Below are positions 1-12,567 of a DNA stretch of 64,000 nucleotides, one piece after another. A model generated the notes under the pieces. That model saw only the letters and a list, made by a program, of their open reading frames with translations. It did not search any database and was not told the origin of the DNA. The DNA comes from Branchipolynoe longqiensis (taxonomy: Eukaryota; Annelida; Polychaeta; Phyllodocida; Polynoidae), in NCBI GenBank assembly GCA_030323885.1, contig CM059197.1:36678556-36742555 (forward strand), given 5' to 3'. The position numbers and the translations under genes are program-made. The number at the start of each line of letters is the position of its first letter. Position 1 is the first letter of the stretch.

Positions 1-96
1 TGCGCAGCTGGTGCTATGTATGTTGTGATATCCCACTCAGTCATTGTATTATTCTGTCACTGAGCCATTAATTGCATGCTTTATCCAGTATGCGTT

Positions 97-840
97 GTAC
101 TTCTCAGCAGCAGGCTATTGTACTGCCTAGTAACATGGTGTGTACTGCCTAGCAACAGGCTCTGTACTGCCCAGCAGCAGGCATTGTATTGCTCAGCAGA
201 AGGATGTGTACTGCCTAACAACAGGCTTTGTACTGTTCGACAATAGGCTTTGCACTGCCTGACAATAGGCTGTGTATTGCCCAGCAATAGGTTGTGTACT
301 GCCCAGCAGTAGGCTTTGTACTGCCTAGCAGCAGGCCTTGTACTGCTTAGCAACAGGCTTCATACTCCACAGAAGCACGTTTTGACTGCCTAGCAACAGG
401 CTTTGTACTGCCTGAGAATAGGCTGTGTACTGCCCAACAGTAGGTTGTGTACTGCCCAGCAGTAGGCTTTGTACTGCCTAGCAGCAGGCCTTGTACTGCT
501 TAGCAACAGGCTTCATACTCCCCAGCAGCACGTTTTGACTGCCTAGCAACAGGCTTTGTACTGCCTACCAACAAGTGTTGTGCTACCCGGCAGTAGCCTT
601 TTTACTGCCCAGCAACAGGCTTTGTACTTCCTAATAACAGGTTTTGCGCTGCCAAAGAGAGTGCTTTGTACTGCCTAGCAGCAGGCTTGTACTGTCTAGC
701 AACAGGTGTGCTACCCAGCAGTAGGCTTTGCACTGCCTAGCAACAGGTGTACTACCCAGCAGTGTGCTTTGTACTGCCGAGCAGCAGGCTTGTACTGTCT
801 AGCAACAGGTGTGCTGCCCAGCAGTAGGCTTTGTGTTGTT
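97..840. repeat. 22-bp minisatellite, about 33 copies
   Basis: Tandem copies of a unit close to TTTGTACTGCCTAGCAACAGG run through this stretch with substitutions and small indels. Open frames on both strands follow the repeat and lack any protein-like composition. The array stops where a SINE-A copy begins. Confidence 0.9.
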
Positions 841-841
841 T

Positions 842-1167
842 GTTTTTTGTTGTTTTACGTCCTAACAACATCTAAAGTCATGTCAAGGCGGGTCCTGACT
901 TGTAACAGTGCACACTCATGATGACTCAGTAGTACTGCCCTACAGGGAGACGAGCCCACCAATACCATAATATGATATCCCACTCAGTCACATTATCCTG
1001 ATACTGAGCCTACCAGTCCTAGTCCATTTCTATCAATGCTGAGTGCCAAGTTAGATAGCCACAAACGTCAATTTTGTAAGTCATTGGTTTGACACGGTCA
1101 GGATTTGAACCTTCGTCCTTCAGCACGGGAAGCCAGTGCTGTTACCAATTAGGCTACTGCGTCTGGC
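842..1167 (-). mobile_element. SINE-A copy (tRNA-derived), diverged
   Basis: Reverse-complement copy of the commonest SINE here. Read on the minus strand it has a tRNA-like head, the linker GAGTCAAACCAATGACTTA (here altered), the body motif GATAATGTGACTGAGTGGGAT and a 3' end of the form GACCTTAGATGTTGCTAGGA plus an A-rich CAAA tail. It is quite diverged. Confidence 0.8.
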
Positions 1168-1248
1168 TATAGAATGATGAGACAACTTTCATATCTTGTA
1201 ATCGTATAATTCTGATACATTACATTATTATACATCACATATATATGT

Positions 1249-1286
<38 letters not shown>

Positions 1287-2455
1287 GCCGATTGATAGCT
1301 AGCTACACGTGACTACAGAGGAGGATGAACATAACACGCCATCCACTGTTTCGTATACAGAGAATATATACAATCAAACAGAGAAATGTTGTTATAAACA
1401 TTGGAATCAAACCTTCAAAAAGTTGGGTTTTTTGCATTCCTACATTTTTGTTCATTGCTCCATAATCATGTCAACATAAGAAAAGGGTGGAATTAGTTAG
1501 AATTAATATTATTTTCTGATAAAAAAATCCTTTATTTAACCTGCATTTTTGGATAGGTGTTTACGGGGTTTTGCACCTGAACTCTTCATATGCATATTGT
1601 ACCGGGCATTATGTATTATACAGAAGTATAATATTATGAAGCACACATACATATTATGCAGCACATATACATATTATACAACACATATACATATTATACA
1701 TGGCTTTACATATTATATCGAACATATAATAGCATGCAGCATATATGTGCTGTATAATCTACTATGGGAATATAAACAAGGACACTATCATCTTCAGTTA
1801 TATTTGTATTGTTATTTGCGAACCACAGGTAGTGTATGCCAGCGATTAGTTCCAGGTTTGGCCACACCGGCGCCACCTGTCATGTGCTCTGACCAGCTAT
1901 AAGCCAGCTGTGTCTGGTCGTTATCGCCTCCAGACCCACTCTGGCAGTCTTTTTTTTTTTACAGAAAATATACATATTATACAACACATATGCATATCAA
2001 TAATATCAGCACACGCCAATATAAGATATATATCCGGTTCGGACAATTACATCCCTTCACTTTCTACCTTCGGTTCACCATCCCATACCACCCACCCACC
2101 CCCCAATATACCGCTTCAGGCTCTGCGGGTGCCACATACACAGTAGCGCCCCCTTGCGGTGTTGGGAGTGAGCTGCACTTCCGGTGGGAGCAGTCAATTT
2201 CTTGCCGGTCACAGTATCGACATCAACGCCCCTACCGGGGGACCGCAGTACTAAGCACCAATCGAACTTACTGCCTCTTGCCTGGTAAACTCTGTCTTTT
2301 TAATTTTTTATAATTTGTGTTGTTGTAAACGAATTTTATTCATTTAAATGTTAATTGGTCTTTTTCTCTCAGCACTGTAGCATTAGGTTTCCTGTTTGTA
2401 AGATCGGACAAGGAAAAATACTGGCCAGTTTTCTGTCTCAGTGTCAGCATAATGT
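1168..2455. other. Gene-free AT-rich stretch
   Basis: Holds a TA microsatellite at about 1249-1281 and a short tandem array of an ~18-bp unit (ACACATATACATATTAT) at about 1640-1700 that recurs at 1965-1995. Open frames here are repeat-driven. No gene recognised. Confidence 0.6.
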
Positions 2456-2775
2456 GAGAGCGGACATGAAAGCCGAATCAGTAAGAGCGCTGGCCAGCTT
2501 CCCATGTGGAACGTTGTAGGCGTGAACCCTGGCTGAGTCAAATCGATGACTTACCAAATTGATACATGTCACTACCTAGCCTGGCACTCGGCATGAATAG
2601 GATTTGCCACAGACTGGCTTGCTAAGTACCAGGATAATGTGACTGAGTGGGATATTTGGGCATGGTGCTGGTGGCCTGGTCTTCCCCACATTGTGTGCGC
2701 ACTACCACAAGTCGGTACCTGTCCTAATATAACACTAGATGTTGCTAGGATGTATAACCTCAAGAAATGAACCTT
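2456..2775 (+). mobile_element. SINE-A copy, diverged
   Basis: Plus-strand copy with tRNA-like head (AAGCCGAATCAGTAAGAGCG), linker, the GATAATGTGACTGAGTGGGAT body block and the 3' block ending TAGATGTTGCTAGGA. The tail is eroded. Confidence 0.8.
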
Positions 2776-3387
2776 AATATGACTGAGTGGGATGCCATGT
2801 GTAATTATGCTCTCGGCACTGTCTCTAACTGTGGCAGCATTGTACATGTTAGCCTAACATGGGTAATTCTCAGCGGGATGGGACCTGGTCGGCTTGCCGA
2901 ACTCCACCACTGATATTGGCGCCACCTATCGATATCTACCCAAACTCTCTTATTATAACTTAATGCTACTACTGCCGCCACCTACCTTTAAATGGCTCCT
3001 CCAGTGTAGATGCTGCGGCATGGCTCCGGGCTCTCGTCCATTCGTGATTGGACACGATATCGCAAGGTCAGGCCGATCTACAATTTGCCGCCACCCACCC
3101 CTCAACTAAATCATGAGGTGCGGGTTGTTAAGCTCCAATTGTTGGGGTTGAGATCCCGAGTCTATTGTACTGATTCATTGTTTTGATTCTGATTTCTCTG
3201 CAGTTAATTTTTCGATTTATGTTCTATTCCTATGATTAAATAAAGCAACACTACACCACTCCTGCCTCGCCGTGAATTGTGAAGTTGTGTTTGCTTGTTC
3301 ATTGGGGAGTTACGTCCTAGCAACAAAATCTAAAGTCATATCTGGGCAGACAATATAAAGTCGCCGTCAATAAGTCGGTTTCATCAC
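2776..3387. other. Unassigned; one AATAAA-type signal
   Basis: No coding similarity seen. An ATTAAATAAAG string near 3235 could be a poly(A) signal of a degraded retroelement, but nothing around it confirms that. Confidence 0.4.
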
Positions 3388-3780
3388 TATGAAGCATGCT
3401 ATGTGGACAAGGTCTTATAGACGATTTCCACTGACCTGTCCTTTGACCTCAGTGGAATATTATAGTATAGATAGCAGCTTAGTGTGCAGCAAACTCTGCG
3501 GGAAAGGGCTCAAAGGAGATATTTTCCACCACCAAGCAATCGGCCCCCTGATGGCAATGGGGAGAACTAATGTTGTGGATAGCAGCTCACTATGCAGCAT
3601 GCTCTGTGGATGAGATTGTATAGAGGATTTCCACCACCAACCTCCCTTGCCCTCTGACGGCAGTGGCAAGAACTAATGTTGTGCGTAGCAGCTCACGATG
3701 CAGCATGCTCTGGGGATGAGGTTTTATAGGTTTCCACCAACCTTCCGTTTTCTGGATGAGGTTTTATAATAGGAGATTTC
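3388..3780. repeat. Tandem repeat, about 3.5 copies of a ~115-bp unit
   Basis: Each copy carries a GTAGCAGCTCACTATGCAGC-like block, a TTTCCACCACCAACC block and a GGCAAGAACTAATGTTGTG block. Copies differ by 10-20 percent by eye. Confidence 0.75.
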
Positions 3781-3784
3781 CAGC

Positions 3785-3843
3785 ACCAGCCTGCCCTGCC
3801 CTGCCCTGCCCTGCCCTGCCCTGCCCTGCCCCGCCCTGCCCTC
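3785..3843. repeat. (CCCTG)n microsatellite
   Basis: Ten to eleven near-perfect CCCTG pentamers directly following the 115-bp repeat. Confidence 0.95.
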
Positions 3844-3859
3844 TGACGACTGTGAGTAG

Positions 3860-5459
3860 CTCCACACAAAAATGTATATTCTCGAAGGGGAAAATGTTTG
3901 CTGAAGTCAGTCGGTGAACTTTTATGCTGACGGGCCCGCACCGCCACCATTGGCCACCGAACAGGACAATCCTGCAAATTGGATTTCTATTCAATATTAG
4001 AAAGGGGCGGTCATGTGATCACTAACCGGTCATGTGATCACAACGCTCCCGGCATGTGACTGCCTAGGGAGGGCGTTTCAAGGTGGCCATGTTGGCACTG
4101 AAATGGTGATGCTGATTTGTTGCTTTGATGGGTTTTTTTTGGTGGTTTTTGTTGTTGTTTATTATTATGGAGAAACTTCTGATTGAAAGACTTTTCAAAT
4201 TATAATATATCTATGAGAAATATATGGTATTATATGCTTGGCTTGTCATTATGTATAACAGGGGCTGGGGATATATTAAGCATTGCACATCTTTTTTTTT
4301 CTGAAATGAAATGTGTTAGAAATGGGAATGAATTGTGGTGATTTTCGGTTAGGTAGCTGACTATTGACCTCATTCCGCTAAGTGCTGCCCTCTGGGGGGC
4401 AAATCGTGAACGATTTTTGCGGATGGGCGACTTAGACGCACATTGTGGGTTTTATTTTATTCATCAGGGATGGGGCTTGTTGGTGTCTTTTAGGAGTGTG
4501 GTAGGGTTTATTGGCCGGCTTTTATTGTTGGCCCTTTGGTTGTTTTATTTTTGTAGAGAGGGGGGGGGGGGGCTTGGAGAAATCAGTATATCAATGTCTT
4601 AGTTCGATATGTAGGAACAAATATAAGTAAGTGTTTTGGTTTCGACGGGTTAATGCTTTTATCGAATTGTACAGATGTAAGCACTGTAATAACACTGATG
4701 ATAATCTCACCGATATATATATATAATTGTTGTAATATATATATATTATATATTATATATATTGTGGTGAATGACCATGGGGTCATTCGGGGTCATTGCG
4801 GGGTGCACGGGTCGGCGAGGCCGTTGGACCCCCCTCTCCCCCCCCCCCTCCCCCGTGGCCGGGGGGGGGGGGGGGCCTCAAAGGGGGGTACCCACACTCC
4901 TCACTGCACCACCCCCCTACTCACTCGACCTACATTCACTGCTCCCTGCCTCCCTGCTGCTCACTGAGCACACAACCACTCACACACACCAGCTCCTCCC
5001 TAACACACACACCACTGGTCACTCCGCTCCCAACAACAGGACTGACCACACCTAACTTTCTTTACCCACCCACCCCACTCCGCACTTAATCATAAGAAAT
5101 TATATATATATTATCATTATACCATACATCGCTATTAATTAACCAGCAATTCACATAATTAATATCTCCATATAATATAACAATTATACTAAACAATTAC
5201 TATAATTACATATCATATTATATTACAATAGGTTATTTATGCTACCCACTAATAACCACTATATACACATGTTCATCGCCTATGCTCATATGTCTCGCCT
5301 CACTCATCCCACTCTCATATTTGACCGCGATCACCCCATGACTTTGCTCCATGCAGCCTCCGGCTCGCTCACATCATGTAATGCCCCCGGGGGCCGCCCA
5401 GAATAAATGCCATGTTATCCCAACGTCATTCCTCCTCGTCCTGTGTACCGATGCTGCAA
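3860..5459. other. Gene-free; poly-G/poly-C runs and TA repeats
   Basis: Includes two GGTCATGTGATCAC repeats near 4009-4042, G runs near 4560 and 4860, and TA-rich microsatellite near 4715-4765. Open frames on both strands are low-complexity (proline/glycine or histidine/threonine rich) and unconvincing. Confidence 0.5.
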
Positions 5460-5765
5460 TGATATATATATTATTATATATTATATATATTATATATATT
5501 AGATATATTTTATATATATTATATATTAGATATATTATATATTATATATATTATATATATATTATAAATATATTATAGATATTATAGATGTCATAGATGT
5601 CATAGATATCATAGATATTATAGATATTGTAGATATTGTAAATATTATAGATGTTATAGATCTTATATATGTTATAGATAATATGGATATTATAGATATT
5701 ATAGCTATTATAGATGTTGTAGACATTATAGATATTATATATATATTAAGATATATTATAGACTC
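5460..5765. repeat. AT-rich compound microsatellite
   Basis: TATATTATA-type repeats change into a TATAGATAT/GATGTCATA trinucleotide-like array. Isoleucine/tyrosine-rich open frames here are artefacts of the repeat. Confidence 0.9.
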
Positions 5766-5787
5766 CTCTAAGTTATATATATACACA

Positions 5788-5905
5788 AAGGCAGCAAATT
5801 ATGGAATGAACTCCAAGTCAGAATTAGACATGCACAAACACAACTAGAATTCAAGAATCTGGTCAGAATTCACCAAGCCAATCAGGCTCTTCTACAGGCC
5901 TAATG
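5788..5905 (+). pseudogene. LINE reverse-transcriptase C-terminal fragment
   Basis: Frame +2 (from 5795) reads a short peptide ending at TAA 5901-5903 with the pattern LWNELQVRIR then LEFKNLVR. This matches the W-N-x-L-P...I-R...s-x-x-x-F-K tail common to CR1/Jockey-type reverse transcriptases. Only about 36 residues remain, so the clade is open. Confidence 0.5.
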
Positions 5906-6574
5906 ATGAAGTCGCCATGTTTAATTATCTACCTATTATAAGCACCTATGGCCACCCACTCCCCCCCATCACACCGCGCTCCCTTATCTGCTGCCAAGAA
6001 ACCAAGTTATCCACCTTACAAAGTATTTGCCCAACAACTCCAGAAAATTAGTATCAGTCTGGTAGTATTGCTATAAACATAGACACTAATAAAGACTGTA
6101 CTAGACTACTAAATGACTGAAATGTACAATCCTCCAAGCATAGTTTATCCCATCATTACTAATAACCTACTTACTCAAACTACTTCATGTAGTCAAAACA
6201 ACAACAAAAACAGGTATTAACCTGGTTAAGCATTCACGTGGTTATAAGGTCATCTGAGACTTTTTTAATTGATAAATGGTAGTATTTTGCCGGGCCGCTG
6301 AAAAAAGTTTGGATTAACCGATCGTTTGGTTTAACCGAGCTTGGTTTAATGGGGTTAAACTGTATGTACATTAAAAACATTAATCAAAGTGTCCACATAC
6401 ATTGTATATTACATTCATAATGCACCCACGTTTTTGCCAAAGCCAAGTCAAAGTCGAAGCCAAAGCTCGGTTAAACCAATGATCGGTTAATCCAAACAAA
6501 TTTCTAGGGTCCCTTCAAGTTTGGTTTAATGGGGTTATACTGTAATAATATATTATGCTGTTGTAATTCATATA
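5906..6574. other. MITE-like remnant with repeated GGTTTAATGGGGTTAAACTG
   Basis: A 22-bp block around GGTTTAATGGGGTTA occurs directly repeated at about 6342-6363 and 6520-6541. Segments containing GGTTTAACCGAGCTT (near 6333) and AAGCTCGGTTAAACC (near 6462) face each other as an inverted pair. This looks like a decayed pogo-type non-autonomous DNA transposon. The first 300 bases are unassigned. Confidence 0.45.
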
Positions 6575-6751
6575 TAGTAAAACCTCTCTAACCGACCACC
6601 TCCGTAAATCGACCATCCCCTATATCAATCGCTTTATTTGGGTCCCAACAATACAATTGTGAGGATCTTCTAACTCCCTAAACAGACCACCTCCCTAATT
6701 GGACCACTTAAAGTCGGTCCGATGGTCGGGAGAATTAGAGAGGTTTCACTG
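6575..6751. mobile_element. pogo/Tigger-like MITE, ~178-bp family
   Basis: Ends read AGTAAAACCTCTCTAA and TTAGAGAGGTTTCACTG, inverted to each other and flanked by TA. Better copies lie at 39980-40157 and 51899-52076, decayed ones at 37546-37738 and 63350-63432. CAGTAAAACC ends with a TA duplication fit the pogo/Tigger branch of Tc1/mariner. There is no transposase. Confidence 0.75.
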
Positions 6752-7165
6752 TATATACATATATATATATATATATCTACAAGTACAATAATTTGTCAAA
6801 TGGCTGTCCTTTGGGAAGCATTCTAGTGCAAGACCTGAAACTGATTGTCTGCCAACAAAAGAAGCGGCCATAAAGCCATTAGCCCGGCGTGTCGGATTGG
6901 CCCCCCCTTGTTATCGGTCATAAAACACCGCAAATGACTGTCTTGGGAAAAGCAGTCGGCAAAACAAACGGAAAATAGGGACCACCAAAAAAAGAGACTC
7001 ATTCATCCCACGACACCACTGTGAGTGGGTGGAAACAAAGGGAGGAGGCGGGGGGTAGTGGGATGTGTGGGGAGGGAGGAGGGGGGCATTCAGTGGGGGG
7101 GAGAGTGTTATTATCAGTTAAACATCTACTTATCCACAAATACTTTGAAATAAAAATCCCTTCTG
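6752..7165. other. Unassigned, G-rich in places
   Basis: No gene or recognisable element seen. Confidence 0.4.
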
Positions 7166-7395
7166 TTGAGTCTGGTTCTCGCCCTCGCACTCCTCCTCGT
7201 CCTCGTCCTCGTCCTCGCTCTCGTCCTCGTCCTCGCCCTCGCCCTTGCTCTTGGGCTCGCCCTCGCCCTCGACCTCGCCCTTGCTCTTGGACTCGCCCTC
7301 GCCCTCGCCCTTGCTCTCGGCCTCGCCTTCTCTCTCACTCTCGCCCTCGCTTTCGCTTTTAGCCTCGTTCTCGCACTCGTTCTTGATACCCACAA
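7166..7395. repeat. CTCGYC hexanucleotide microsatellite
   Basis: Variants of CCTCGT, CCTCGC and CCTTGC run for about 230 bp. All six frames are open over most of it (Arg-Pro, Ala-Leu, Ser-Glu and similar dipeptides), so none should be read as a protein. Confidence 0.9.
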
Positions 7396-7456
7396 CATTA
7401 GTTCTTCTTACTGCCATCAGATGACAGGGCCGTACGGTGGTGGAAATAATCTACGG

Positions 7457-7690
7457 TTGGTTGTTAGAGTTTTATGTCCTGGCAACATCTAAGGTCGTAG
7501 TAGGATGGGTACCGACTTGCGACAGTGCACACTCACGGTGACTTTATAGTGCTGTCCCACTGGTAAATCAGGCCTCCAGCACCATGACCCGATATCCCAC
7601 CCAGTCACATTATCCTGTTGCTGAGCCAACCTTGACCTATCCTAATAAATCCGAGTGCCTGGCTAGGAAGCGACAATTTAGCATCAACAA
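7457..7690 (-). mobile_element. SINE-A copy lacking its tRNA head
   Basis: Minus-strand copy from the tail (TTAGAGTTTTATGTCCTGG) to the CCTGGCTAGGAAGCGACAA block. With the plus-strand copy just downstream it forms a loose inverted pair. Confidence 0.8.
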
Positions 7691-7789
7691 ACGAACTGAA
7701 TATTGTTTCAGTTAAAGTCGTAATTTTCGGGAACCTAACCACGACGTTAATATGAGAACTTGTGTACTTACAAAACTGAGCTATACTGG

Positions 7790-8005
7790 TCGATATAGCT
7801 TATCACTCGGCATTACCAGGACAGGGCAAGGACTGGTTTGCTTAGTATTAGGATAATGTGAATGAGTGGGATACCAAGCCATGATGCCGTCAGTCTAGTA
7901 TCCTTGCGGGGCAGTACTATACATCCACCATAAGCGCACACTGTCCCAAATCAATACTTGTCCTGATAACCTTAGATGTTATTAGTACATACAACCCAAA
8001 CAAAC
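7790..8005 (+). mobile_element. SINE-A copy lacking its tRNA head
   Basis: Plus-strand body and tail: CACTCGGCATTACCAGGACA, GATAATGTGAATGAGTGGGAT, and a tail ending in CCCAAACAAAC. Confidence 0.8.
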
Positions 8006-8542
8006 ATGTACGTGTGGGATACGTGCTTGGTGTGGGTCAATGAACCAACTGATTAGGCTAAATACAAACATGCTTGTTTCTCAATCATTGCCACGTTAAT
8101 TTTGAGTTCCACCCAATCCATTTTATGGTGTCAGTTTTGAATAAAAAGTTTGAGTTTTTTTCTTTTCTTCTTTTAATCCACCACACAAAATTTCAAGGGC
8201 GACTACAGCGAGTAAAAGCTTGACCATGGGCAGATGGTGTTCTGTGATGGAGTGAGTGGGAAAACCAATCAGATATAGAAAAATGCATATATAATGCATG
8301 CTGAAAATATTACAGCTCTTTTCAGAAACACTATTAAATATAGCCTTTGTTTTAATTTGGAGTTCTAGTTTAATTTTGGCTGATATCTAATGTGAAGGTA
8401 TTTGTTGGATTGAAGAAACATTGTCATGTTGTAGAAATTGTGACAGGACAACCAAGGTCGCCAGACGTCCCAGACCGACGGCGACTGCACACAACAACAA
8501 ATAGGAGGCGAGTGGGTGCAAAGGCCCGCAGCACACAGCGGG
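8006..8542. other. Unassigned, no gene seen
   Basis: Unique-looking, moderately AT-rich sequence without a recognisable element. Confidence 0.4.
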
Positions 8543-8936
<394 letters not shown>

Positions 8937-9016
8937 ATACCAGATATACTGGAATACAGGTACCAATTCTGACTACCTATATACATATACTTTCTGAGCA
9001 ATTATACTCCTTATAA

Positions 9017-9087
9017 ATAGCATACTTATTTTGTCAGAGAAATGATATATATATATATAATTTCTCTGACAAAATAAGTATACTAAA
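9017..9087. repeat. Perfect hairpin around a TA run
   Basis: ATACTTATTTTGTCAGAGAAAT is mirrored by its reverse complement 15-20 bp downstream across a TA microsatellite. This may be a minimal MITE or a palindrome made by repeat extrusion. Confidence 0.8.
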
Positions 9088-9679
9088 AATAGCATCACCT
9101 CAAATTATTTGGACCAGAAACAAACAACTTTTTTTTTAATATAACAAAATTGCCTGACTGCCCCAAATTCTGAGGAAATATGCATGAGAAACAATTAATT
9201 ATGCTCTTTTTTAATATACTTTTTTTTTGGGGGGGGAGGGGTGCATTGATGAAATGTTGGCAGTTCAGCGCGTAGTCCCGTTAGGCTGCCGGCACTCGTC
9301 CATTGCACCCTGTCAGTTTAATGGGAGACTATATTTGAGCAGCCAAGTGTAATTACCAGACGCCAAATGAACACACGTAAATGGAACAAAAAAGGAAATT
9401 GCGCCAACGCCCGGCCGCCCCTGTGCAGACTAAAAAAAAAAGGAAATTAAATGGAATTAGTGTGGTTATAAAATCAAATTATGAACTACTACACTGGTTC
9501 TGTGTGTTGTCCGATGGCTATTGATGCGGTTTTAATATGGATAGGGAAGGGGGAGTGGGAGGTGGTGGAGGGTTGGGGGTGAGAGGGGTGTGAGCAGATC
9601 GACATGGAGTCGCGTGTCGCTAGCCCCCTGGTGGATGAACGGTAAACTACTAACGAATGGAGGGAACTCTACATCATCT
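9088..9679. other. Unassigned, no gene seen
   Basis: Holds T and G homopolymer runs near 9220-9240 and a G-rich stretch at 9540-9600. Confidence 0.4.
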
Positions 9680-9688
9680 CACATACTT

Positions 9689-10269
9689 GGGTGCATGTAA
9701 ACGACAACGGGTCCAGTGCGGCGGAAGTAAATAGACTCATGAATATTAAGTTTGACCTATATATATGATGAATCGACCTTGAACTTGGTCTCTGCATCGC
9801 TTCTGTGCTTCATTGAGTTTGCCGCGCAGTGCAAAACATTAGTTTTATTCAAAATTAATAGAAATCCAGAACCCTAACCTTATAAATTTAATATAATCTT
9901 TTTGGTAAACATGTTTTATACATGTGTACCAAGCGATTATTTTAATCATTATTTTTGTATCGCTGAGAGGGGGGGGGGGTATTTTTGGGGATACCTCACT
10001 TGACTTGTTGTACATTTACAAAACACAACAGGTGGAGTGTGTTCTAGGATGCCCTCGTGGTTTGTTATTAGAACACATATAACTTACTTCATATTTCATA
10101 GCAATCGTATATTTAAGTTCGTTTTTTTATCAAAACATCTTGGTTGAATACTTTTCCCCTAAGTTGTGTGTGGCCGGATGGGTGTGATACATCACATATA
10201 GGTCAAACTTAATATTCATGAGTCTATTTACTTCCGCCGCACTGGACCCGTTGTCGTTTACATGCACCC
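9689..10269. mobile_element. 581-bp non-autonomous DNA transposon, long inverted ends, 9-bp target duplication
   Basis: The ends are near-perfect inverted repeats of about 80 bp (left 9689-9768, right 10190-10269) starting GGGTGCATGTAAACGACAAC. The 9-bp direct repeat CACATACTT flanks the element (9680-9688 and 10270-10278). Long inverted ends with a 9-bp duplication fit Mutator-like elements; that superfamily call is inference. The interior shares a block (GCAAAACATTAGTTTTATTC) with repeats at 40575-41215 and 43835-44120. No transposase is encoded. Confidence 0.8.
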
Positions 10270-10338
10270 CACATACTTGCTGGATAGTTCTGTTATTGTT
10301 GCTTTGTTGTTGTTACATTCATTGATTATAAGGGCAAA

Positions 10339-10588
10339 GTTCACTGCCAAACCGAACAGTATGGTGCTTTTGATAAGTTGAAGGAAAAGTTAAGAACTGC
10401 TCCTGTGTTGTTGTATTACAATGTCAAGAAACCCATTGTTATTCAAGTAGATGCTTGTCAGTCAGGTCTAGGATGACAAGCCAATCGCACTCGCATCCGT
10501 GCGCTTAGTGCAGCGCAGTGTGCCTACGGCACTATCGAAAAAGAAATGCTCGCGATATGCTTCGGATGCCAGAGATTTCATGAAAATA
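10339..10588 (+). pseudogene. Ty3/gypsy-type RT-RNase H relic
   Basis: Two frames carry recognisable pieces of the RT/RNase H junction of a gypsy-class retrotransposon. The first reads AFDKLKEKLRTAPVL and then VIQVDACQSGLG before an in-frame TGA near 10475; the second reads RALSAAQCAYGTIEKEMLAI and then FGCQRFHE. In intact elements these precede and follow the first catalytic Asp of RNase H. Here a stop and a frameshift separate them, and protease, integrase and LTRs are absent, so this is a dead fragment. Confidence 0.8.
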
Positions 10589-11465
10589 AATAAATAAATT
10601 TTTAAAAGAGCATGTTCTTGGTGTCGGAAGAACGTGTTGGTAGTGGCGCCATCTGGTGACATTAAAAGACACTATTGTAAACATTGCCATTGACTACCCT
10701 GCCATCTAGTGGTGTTGTCTGTCAACATTCTGCCTCCGGTGAACGCCACAGTATGTACATATAACGTCAGGTGGCAGCACCGTACTAAGTAAGGGACCCG
10801 CCTGAAAGAACTTGTGTTATGTGTATGGGGACGTATGTATACGCTCATGTCGGCAGCAACAGGTGGGTCGAAACTGCTATTTTCAATCATTTACACGCTG
10901 TATGCAAGTCTCATAGTTGTTTTTATACGCGAATCAAACCCAACATGGAAATGAGTATAAGCTGGTCCTTTCTAGTGGGGTTTTTGTTTTCTCTTAACCT
11001 TTCCAACGTATCTAACCGTGTAAGTTGTAAACTGACTAAAACTGGGTCAGTCACTATACACGTACAACAATACAGTATAGTGTGTACTGACTAGTCAGTG
11101 TCGGCGTTACTGTACTTCTATGGTCGATAGGGTGTGTGTGACTGGTGCATTATGATGAGCTCGCTATTTCAGGCCATATGATCATATCCTGACCAAATAC
11201 CAACAATCATTCAGTAGAACACCAGTGACTCATTGCCAATGTTTTGTTTTTGGTTGGCATTAACTCCAAGCCAACAGGAGGGCGTGTATGTTTCAAGTAG
11301 GCCTATGCAACGTGCATGTCTTTATAAAACTTTAGGAAAGTTATTCAACTTGTATTATCGCCCATAGAAAGTGGGCGTGGCTTATTTAGTACTATAATAA
11401 TCATAATGGGTGTGAGCAGGGTGTTGGAAATGTCGCAGCAATTAAGTCAATCTTACACCACATTT
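10589..11465. other. Unassigned, no gene seen
   Basis: Several short open frames, none with recognisable motifs. No clear repeat boundaries. Confidence 0.4.
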
Positions 11466-11790
11466 GATTGTTTGTTTGTTTGTTCTTGTTTTATGTCCCA
11501 GCAACATCTAAGGTCATATCAGGACGGGTACCGACTTGTGACAGTGCGCACTCATGGCGACTTTATAGTGCTGTCCCACTGGGAAACCAGGCTGCCAGCA
11601 CCATGATCTGATATCCCACTCAGTCACATTATCCTGACACTGAGTCCTTGCCCTGTCCTAATAATGTCGAGCACCTGGCTAGGAAGCAACAAGTATCAAT
11701 TTTAAAGTCATTGGTTTGAATCGACCAGGGTTCGAACTCACGACCCTACAATCTACCAGCACGGGAGACGGACGCTCTAACATTTGAACG
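11466..11790 (-). mobile_element. SINE-A copy, near full length
   Basis: Minus-strand copy with a CAAACA-type tail at its left end and a tRNA-like head including a B-box-like GGTTCGAACTC complement near 11728. It ends about 35 bp before the DIRS element. Confidence 0.85.
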
Positions 11791-11824
11791 CAGGGGGCGG
11801 GGGGTATGCCGATATATATATATA

Positions 11825-11895
11825 TTTTACCTCGGTATACAGCCTCAGGCTAGCCTCAGGCTAGGGAGAAGGAAGCACGTGAGGTACCAGCAATT
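11825..11895 (+). repeat. DIRS left terminal repeat
   Basis: Begins TTTTACCTCGGTATACAGCC, then a doubled CTCAGGCTAGC motif. The first 40 bp pair with the internal complementary region; the following 35 bp pair with the right terminal repeat. Confidence 0.9.
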
Positions 11896-12567
11896 AGCAT
11901 ATACAACTCACGACTGGATTACGTGTCGTTGGGTTGCTCCGGCAAATTTAGTCTACATACAAGCTAATACGCAGTAAGTATCATAAAAACTGTGGTTAGC
12001 TTAATCATGATGCATTAGAGCATCATTATGGAAAGTTTAGACTTTCTTTGGTCCATTTTGGACGAGTTATTTGGTTATAAAAAACCAAGGATAGAATTCC
12101 TTCTCGAAGGATTGAAACCGATCATTAGCGGTTCTGTCAACACCCGAGTCACCGTGTGATTATGGGTAGAGATGTGGGCTCTGCCTCGTCTCCTGTGGAA
12201 ATTCTCTCGTACTCTAATAGAGAGTAATGTTGGAGATGCTCCTGGGTTTCTTTTATAGACTCCCCACAAACTTTTTCAGGCGTTTCTCCGAGTTTCGTAG
12301 CATTTTCTCCAACTTGTTGACGTAGTAGTCACAGGTGGGAGAAGTGTGCGGAACAGAGGGATGGGCGGGCCGATACACTGGTCCCGACCCCGCGTAAGGT
12401 TTGGGCTTGACCCACAACCCACGCACAAATTTAGCTTATTACGCCTGTGTTATAACGGTATAAAACACGTTCTCTAACACCAATAGATGTCCAAATGAGT
12501 TTGAAACAACCATATTGTGACATATATATATACCGGGACTGACCAAAAATCTTTGTTTCAGCTCCCG

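Noticed and set aside
97..840. CRISPR-like or other spaced array of 22-bp repeats
   Set aside because: Units are contiguous with no spacers and drift continuously; it is a minisatellite.
7021..7492. Overlapping Arg/Pro, Ala/Leu and Ser/Glu repeat frames
   Set aside because: All frames of a CTCGYC microsatellite stay open by composition.
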